Part shown: positions 30,743-34,825 of the stretch, piece after piece
Layout: every line of letters starts with the position of its first letter
How positions within the stretch are numbered: the first letter of the stretch is position 1
Assembly: GCA_020445785.1 (NCBI GenBank)
Contig: JAGRFZ010000013.1
Coordinates: 1-34,825, forward strand
Origin: Rhodocyclaceae bacterium
GTDB lineage: Bacteria > Pseudomonadota > Gammaproteobacteria > Burkholderiales > Rhodocyclaceae
Length of the DNA stretch: 34,825 bases
Direction: 5' to 3'
The notes under the pieces: generated by a model
What the model saw: only the letters and a program-made list of their open reading frames with translations
Database searches by the model: none
Told to the model about the DNA's origin: nothing
Translations under genes and position numbers: made by a program

Positions 30743-31204
30743 ATGTTCGACATTCTCGTCTACCTGTTCGAAAACTACGTGCACGTCCGGGCCTGTCCCG
30801 AAGGCGACCAGTTGGCGCGCAAGCTGTCTGCGGCCGGCTTCGAGAACGAGGAGATCTCGGAGGCACTGGCTTGGCTCGAGGGTCTGCGACGCGAACCGGA
30901 GCTGCCCGAAATCTCGCCCGACAGTGATTCGGTGAGGATTTTCGCCAGCGAGGAATCCGGCCGTCTGGACGCCGATTGCCGGGGCTTTCTGGCGTTCCTG
31001 GAACACGCCGGCGTACTCGACGCACTGACCCGCGAAATGATCATCGAACGGGCCATGGCGCTGCCCGACCATCGCCTCTCCCGCTCGCGGCTGAAGGTGA
31101 TCGTGTTGATGGTGCTGTGGCGCCAGGAGCAGTCGATCGATACCCTGATCCTCGACGAGTTGCTGACCGAAGAGGACGAGGATCCGGACCCGACCTTCCA
31201 CTGA
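30743..31204 (+). CDS. smg: Smg family protein (DUF494)
   Basis: A 153-residue acidic helical protein of the Smg/DUF494 family. MFDILVYLFENYVHVRACPEGDQLARKLSAAGFENEEISEALAWL is the conserved N-terminus, and the acidic tail ends LLTEEDEDPDPTFH. Its molecular function is unknown; the gene is consistently next to dprA and topoisomerase genes. The ATG at 30743 lies 15 bases after dprA with little Shine-Dalgarno, consistent with operon translation. Confidence 0.92.
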   Translation: MFDILVYLFENYVHVRACPEGDQLARKLSAAGFENEEISEALAWLEGLRREPELPEISPDSDSVRIFASEESGRLDADCRGFLAFLEHAGVLDALTREMIIERAMALPDHRLSRSRLKVIVLMVLWRQEQSIDTLILDELLTEEDEDPDPTFH

Positions 31205-31267
31205 CGGCGCAAGGCGCCGAACCCCTGCCCGGCGGGCCGACCACCACGCCGGCATTCCCCCGACGCC

Positions 31268-31297
31268 TTGCCAGTGCGTCGGCGGCATCCGTATCAT
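31268..31297 (+). promoter_or_regulatory. Sigma-70 promoter of topB
   Basis: TTGCCA (31268-31273) and TATCAT (31292-31297) are separated by 18 bases; each matches consensus at 5 of 6 positions. The predicted transcript start is near 31304. This gives topB its own promoter, and it excludes the upstream in-frame start at 31268. Confidence 0.6.
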
Positions 31298-31319
31298 GCG
31301 GCGCTTCGAACACCCCAAC

Positions 31320-31339
31320 GGACTTCGATGACGAAGTCC
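31320..31339 (+). promoter_or_regulatory. Perfect hairpin in the topB leader
   Basis: GGACTTCG (31320-31327) and CGAAGTCC (31332-31339) flank an ATGA loop. It lies between the predicted transcript start and the topB Shine-Dalgarno. The loop holds an in-frame ATG (31328), so it could also be coding if that start were used. It may act as an operator or an RNA structure. Confidence 0.5.
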
Positions 31340-31354
31340 CAAAGCCGGGAAGTC

Positions 31355-33865
31355 ATGAGCAAGCAACTGATCATCGCCGAGAAGCCTTCGGTCGCGCAGG
31401 ACATCGCGCGGTCACTGGGCGGATTCACCAAGCAGAAGGACTATTTCGAGTCCGACGACTACGTGCTCTCGTCCGCGGTCGGCCACCTGCTGGAACTGAG
31501 CGTCCCCGAGGAGTACGAGGTCAAGCGGGGCAAGTGGTCGTTCGCCCACCTGCCGGTGATCCCCCCCCACTTCGCACTGAATCCGATCAACAAGACCGCC
31601 GACCGACTCAAGCTGCTGACCCGCCTGATCAAGCGCAAGGACATCGAAGGCCTGATCAACGCGTGCGACGCGGGCCGCGAGGGCGAGCTGATCTTCAACT
31701 ACGTGGCACAGCACGCCAAGACGGGCAAGCCGGTGCAGCGGCTGTGGCTGCAGTCGATGACGCGGCAGGCGATCCGTGACGGCTTCGACCAATTGCGCGC
31801 GGCGGAGGAAGTCGAGGGCCTGCGCCAGGCGGCCATTTCGCGGGCCGAGAGCGACTGGCTGATCGGCATCAACGGCACCCGCGCGATGACCGCATTCAAT
31901 TCCAAGACGGGCGGGTTCCACCTGACCACCGTCGGCCGCGTGCAGACGCCGACGCTGGCCATCGTGATCGAACGGGAAGAGCGCATCCGCGCCTTCAAGC
32001 CGCGGGACTACTGGGAGATCGAGGCGGCCTTCGACGCCGCCGCGGGCGAATACGTCGGCCGCTGGTTCGACGAGCGCTTCAAGAAATCGCAGGGCGACGA
32101 GCATGCCTCGGCGACGCGGCTGTGGGACCGCGCCCGGGCCGAGGAGATCGCGCGGCGATGCGAGGGCCGGCCGGGCAGCGTCGAAGAGGAATCCAAGCCA
32201 TCCACCCAGCTTTCGCCGCTGCTGTTCGACCTGACCTCGCTTCAGCGCGAAGCCAACGGCCGGTTCGGCTTCTCGGCGCGCAACACGTTGGCGATCGCCC
32301 AGGCCCTGTACGAACGCCACAAGGTGCTGACCTATCCGCGAACCGATTCGCGGGCGCTGCCGGAGGACTATCTGGCCACCGTCGGGGAGGTCATGGGCGG
32401 CCTGCCCGACGAATACCAGCCCCATGTGGCGAGCATCCAACGCAATCAGTGGATCAAGCCCAACAAGCGGATCTTCAACAACGCCAAGATTTCGGACCAC
32501 TTCGCGATCATTCCGACCGGTTCGGCGCCGAAGTCCCTGAGCGAGCCCGAGCAGAAGATCTACGACCTGGTCACCCGCCGCTTCCTCGCAGTGTTCTTCC
32601 CGCCCGCCGAATATCGCGTCACGACCCGGATCACGCGGGTCGAGGGCGAAGCATTCAAGACCGAGGGCAAGGTGCTGGTCAAGCCCGGCTGGCTGGCGGT
32701 GTACGGCAAGGAGGCACAGGGTTCGGACGAGCAGGGCGGGCCGCAGCTGGTGCCGGTCGAGGCCGGCGAGCAGGTCGCGACCAACGAGGTGCTGGTCAAG
32801 GCCAACCAGACGCGACCGCCAGCCCGCTATTCCGAAGCGACACTGCTGTCGGCAATGGAAGGTGCCGGCAAGATGGTGGACGACGAGGAACTGCGCGCGG
32901 CAATGGCCGGCCGCGGGCTCGGCACACCGGCGACGCGGGCGCAGATCATCGAAAACCTGATCGGCGAGAACTACATCCACCGCGAGGGACGCGAACTGAT
33001 CCCGAGCGCCAAGGCCTTCTCGCTGATCACGCTGCTGCGCGGTCTCGGCATCGACGAACTGGCCTCACCGGAACTGACCGGAGAATGGGAATACAAGCTG
33101 GCGCAGGTCGAGCAGGGCAAACTGTCGCGCGACGAATTCATGGCCCACATCCAGTCGATGACACGCGAGATCGTGGACCGGGCCAAGCAGTACGAGTCCG
33201 ACACCGTACCGGGGAACTTCGCCACCCTGTCGACGCCCTGCCCCCGCTGCGGCGGCACGATCAAGGAGAATTACAAGAAGTTCGCGTGCCAGGCCTGCGA
33301 CTGGGCCACCTGGAAGATCGTCGCCGGCCGCCAGTTCGAGATCGACGAGATCGAACAACTGTTGTCCACCGGCCGGGTCGGCCCACTGACCGGATTCCGC
33401 AACAAGATGGGGCGGCTGTTCAATGCCGAGGTGGCACTCAATGACGAGAAGATGCCGACTTTCGATTTCGGCCAGCCGAAGGAGGACGAACTCGCCGAAC
33501 CGGTGGATTTCTCGGACCAGGAAAGCCTGGGTCGCTGTCCGAAATGTGGTGGCGGGGTGTTCGAGCACGGCACCTCCTACGTTTGCGAAAAATCGGTCGG
33601 CCCCGCACGGAGCTGCGATTTTCGCTCGGGCAAGGTCATCCTCCAGCAGCCGATCGAGCGCAGCCAGATGACCCGCCTGCTGAGCGAAGGCCGCACCGAA
33701 CTGCTCAAGGGCTTCATTTCCAACAAGACGCGCCGCAAGTTCTCGGCCTTCCTCAAGTGGGACGAAAATTCCGGTCGGGTCGGATTCGAATTCGAGGCCA
33801 AGGCGCCGAAGGCCGGCAAGGCAGGCAAGGCCGCCGGCGGCGCACGCAAGAAGGCTGCGGGCTGA
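31355..33865 (+). CDS. topB: DNA topoisomerase III (type IA)
   Basis: An 836-residue type IA topoisomerase that passes single strands and resolves recombination and replication intermediates. The Toprim domain has the catalytic Glu9 in LIIAEKPSVAQD and the metal-binding DAGREGE at 105-111. The active-site tyrosine is Tyr327 in VLTYPRTDSR. The C-terminus holds two cysteine clusters, CPRCGG...CQAC and CPKCGG...C...C, each a probable zinc ribbon, then a lysine/alanine-rich tail (KAPKAGKAGKAAGGARKKAAG). The start used is the ATG at 31355, with GGGAAG five bases upstream; an in-frame ATG at 31328 lies in a hairpin loop. Early residues fit TopB more than TopA. It follows smg by 150 bases with its own likely promoter. 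Confidence 0.94.
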   Translation: MSKQLIIAEKPSVAQDIARSLGGFTKQKDYFESDDYVLSSAVGHLLELSVPEEYEVKRGKWSFAHLPVIPPHFALNPINKTADRLKLLTRLIKRKDIEGLINACDAGREGELIFNYVAQHAKTGKPVQRLWLQSMTRQAIRDGFDQLRAAEEVEGLRQAAISRAESDWLIGINGTRAMTAFNSKTGGFHLTTVGRVQTPTLAIVIEREERIRAFKPRDYWEIEAAFDAAAGEYVGRWFDERFKKSQGDEHASATRLWDRARAEEIARRCEGRPGSVEEESKPSTQLSPLLFDLTSLQREANGRFGFSARNTLAIAQALYERHKVLTYPRTDSRALPEDYLATVGEVMGGLPDEYQPHVASIQRNQWIKPNKRIFNNAKISDHFAIIPTGSAPKSLSEPEQKIYDLVTRRFLAVFFPPAEYRVTTRITRVEGEAFKTEGKVLVKPGWLAVYGKEAQGSDEQGGPQLVPVEAGEQVATNEVLVKANQTRPPARYSEATLLSAMEGAGKMVDDEELRAAMAGRGLGTPATRAQIIENLIGENYIHREGRELIPSAKAFSLITLLRGLGIDELASPELTGEWEYKLAQVEQGKLSRDEFMAHIQSMTREIVDRAKQYESDTVPGNFATLSTPCPRCGGTIKENYKKFACQACDWATWKIVAGRQFEIDEIEQLLSTGRVGPLTGFRNKMGRLFNAEVALNDEKMPTFDFGQPKEDELAEPVDFSDQESLGRCPKCGGGVFEHGTSYVCEKSVGPARSCDFRSGKVILQQPIERSQMTRLLSEGRTELLKGFISNKTRRKFSAFLKWDENSGRVGFEFEAKAPKAGKAGKAAGGARKKAAG

Positions 33866-33871
33866 AGCCCG

Positions 33872-34441
33872 ATGCATGAATCGTCGGCGTCGGTGCTCGC
33901 CTACTGGTTCGGTGACGCCTCCGAGCCACAGGCCCGCGCTTGGTGGTTTGCCAAGGATCCCCGCCGCGACCGGCGGATCGCCGAACGCTTCGCCGGGCTG
34001 CTGGAGCGCGCGCTGGCCGGCCGACTGTCGGCCTGGGGGGATTCGCCCGCCGCGCGTCTCGCCCGGATCCTCGTGCTCGATCAGTTTCCGCGCAACATCT
34101 ACCGTGGCAGCGCCCGTGCCTTCGCCGGCGACCCGCTGGCGTTGGTCGACGCACTGGCCTTGATCGACAGCGGCACAGGGCGACTGGCGCCACTGCAGCG
34201 GGTCTTCGCTCTTCTGCCGCTCGAACACGCCGAGGATCTGGCACTTCAGCGACGCTCCGTGGCCCTGTTCGAGGCACTTGCGGCAGAACAGCCGGCGACA
34301 CGGGATTTCCTGACCTACGCGCAGCGCCATCATGAGGTGATCTGCCGATTCGGGCGCTTTCCCCATCGCAATGTCGCGCTCGGCCGTGTCGACAGCCCGG
34401 CCGAATCGGCCTTCCTCGCCCGCCCTGGTTCCGGTTTCTAG
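33872..34441 (+). CDS. DUF924 family protein
   Basis: A 189-residue, mainly helical, probably cytoplasmic protein of DUF924, a TPR-like fold. Typical segments are VLAYWFGD near the start, WWFAKDPRRDRRIAERF, LARILVLDQFPRNIYRGSARAFAGDPLAL and RVFALLPLEHAEDLALQRRSVALF. YAQRHHEVICRFGRFPHRNVALGR is the conserved C-terminal segment. The function is unknown. The ATG at 33872 lies six bases after topB, so they are probably cotranscribed. The C-terminus (PAESAFLARPGSGF) is usual in length. Confidence 0.9.
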   Translation: MHESSASVLAYWFGDASEPQARAWWFAKDPRRDRRIAERFAGLLERALAGRLSAWGDSPAARLARILVLDQFPRNIYRGSARAFAGDPLALVDALALIDSGTGRLAPLQRVFALLPLEHAEDLALQRRSVALFEALAAEQPATRDFLTYAQRHHEVICRFGRFPHRNVALGRVDSPAESAFLARPGSGF

Positions 34442-34702
34442 CCGTCTGCCCGGTCGATCGCGGGACGCGATGGGGCGGGCTCTCCTGCCGCGGCGCGCGG
34501 GCCAGCGACGGCTGGGGCAATCGCGTCGAGGAACGCAACCGGGGCCGCGCCGGGCGAACATTCGTGCGCCCGCCCGCGCAAACCGGACTGCGGGCCATGC
34601 GCCCTGCGGCCGTGGGCACCGCTGGCGTCGCAAACCGCACGCGCCAACGCAGCACGCCGCCCGGCGAACCGGGCGGCGTGCGGGGCAGGGGTCCGACGCA
34701 GC
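34442..34702. other. Gene-free stretch before the right-edge gene
   Basis: I see no gene in these 261 bases. It contains a short ATCGCG/CGCGAT hairpin (34457-34471) after DUF924 and the very stable stem at 34652-34681. Open frames here are uninterrupted by chance in GC-rich sequence and look low in information. Confidence 0.4.
34652..34681 (-). terminator. Thirteen-base-pair hairpin after the right-edge gene
   Basis: GCACGCCGCCCGG (34652-34664) and CCGGGCGGCGTGC (34669-34681) are perfect arms. On the minus strand the loop is TTCG, a stable tetraloop. It begins 21 bases after the stop of the gene at 34703. There is no T run, so it may act as a stabilising 3' stem or a Rho-linked end. Confidence 0.65.
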
Positions 34703-34825
34703 TTACTTATAGACGCCGATTTCGACCGACTGCTTGGCGCGGGATCCGCGGTTGGTCTGCTCGACCTTGTTGTTGTTGGCATTGACCGTGGCGCTGCCGA
34801 TCAGCGGGCCGTCCATGAAGCCGAT
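34703..34825 (-). CDS. C-terminus of an unrecognised protein (cut by window edge)
   Basis: Only the last 40 residues are present, ending with TAA. The sequence begins IGFMDGPLIGSATVNANNN and continues KVEQTNRGSRAKQSVEIGVYK. It is rich in Asn, polar residues and alternating hydrophobics, a pattern seen in secreted or surface beta-repeat proteins, but I cannot name a family. The stop lies just upstream of a 13-bp hairpin that supports a real gene end. Codon choice (third-position G/C, AAC for Asn) matches neighbouring genes. Confidence 0.6.
   Translation of the reverse strand: MGFMDGPLIGSATVNANNNKVEQTNRGSRAKQSVEIGVYK

Noticed and set aside
31328-31354. Use of the ATG at 31328 as the topB start
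   Set aside because: It lies in a hairpin loop without a Shine-Dalgarno, whereas 31355 has GGGAAG and begins exactly at the conserved Toprim N-terminus.
1-34825. CRISPR array, tRNA, rRNA, transposase or phage genes
   Set aside because: No regularly spaced direct repeats, cloverleaf-like segments, ribosomal sequence or transposase motifs were seen on either strand.

Overview
The window is a GC-rich (about two thirds G+C by eye), gene-dense stretch of a proteobacterial chromosome. Three things point to a betaproteobacterium of the Rhodocyclales/Zoogloeaceae type: the divergent def-fmt-htpX and lysM-dprA-smg-topB arrangement, an S-adenosylhomocysteine (SAH) riboswitch in front of metH, and a livK-livHMGF operon. 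This placement is inference from gene order and sequence style; no rRNA or other marker is present. I see no tRNA, rRNA, CRISPR array, insertion sequence, prophage or integron. The region reads as ordinary core and near-core chromosome.

Layout. 1-850: the 5' part of metH (minus strand) with a promoter, an SAH riboswitch and an overlapping terminator hairpin. 984-5925: small independent units, namely a DUF4399 secreted protein, a stand-alone cyclic-nucleotide-binding protein, a family 6 hypoxanthine-DNA glycosylase, an AEC transporter, a secreted HExxH protein, an alpha/beta hydrolase and a BamE-like lipoprotein. The hydrolase and the HExxH gene share TGCA-N-TGCA dyads. 6112-10680: an ATP/ADP-translocase-like MFS protein coupled to a Tat-exported aldo/keto reductase, then a divergent AraC regulator and NmrA-type reductase pair. 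10741-13596: a second BamE-like lipoprotein, a YgiQ radical SAM protein and a coupled two-helix membrane protein. 13899-18725: a complete branched-chain amino acid ABC transporter, livK-livH-livM-livG-livF. 18704-25937 (all minus strand): a Bcr/CflA efflux protein, a methyltransferase, an EamA transporter, comM, a small membrane protein and an orphan sensor kinase. 26099-28449 (minus): htpX, fmt and def. 28609-34441 (plus): lysM protein, dprA, smg, topB and a DUF924 protein. 34703-34825: the C-terminus of an unrecognised protein behind a very strong hairpin.

How the genes work together. def and fmt form the N-formylmethionine cycle. dprA and comM both act on incoming single-stranded DNA in natural transformation. 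livKHMGF is a self-contained uptake system whose upstream region carries two sigma-54-like elements. metH appears to be switched on by SAH, the by-product whose recycling feeds homocysteine to the enzyme.

I did not find a clear, wholly new multi-gene system. The most unusual signals are regulatory: the shared dyads and SD-sequestering inverted repeat around the hydrolase, a predicted leaderless ygiQ start, hairpins in the 5' leaders of topB and lysM, and a pair of two-domain BamE-like lipoproteins whose sorting residues differ.
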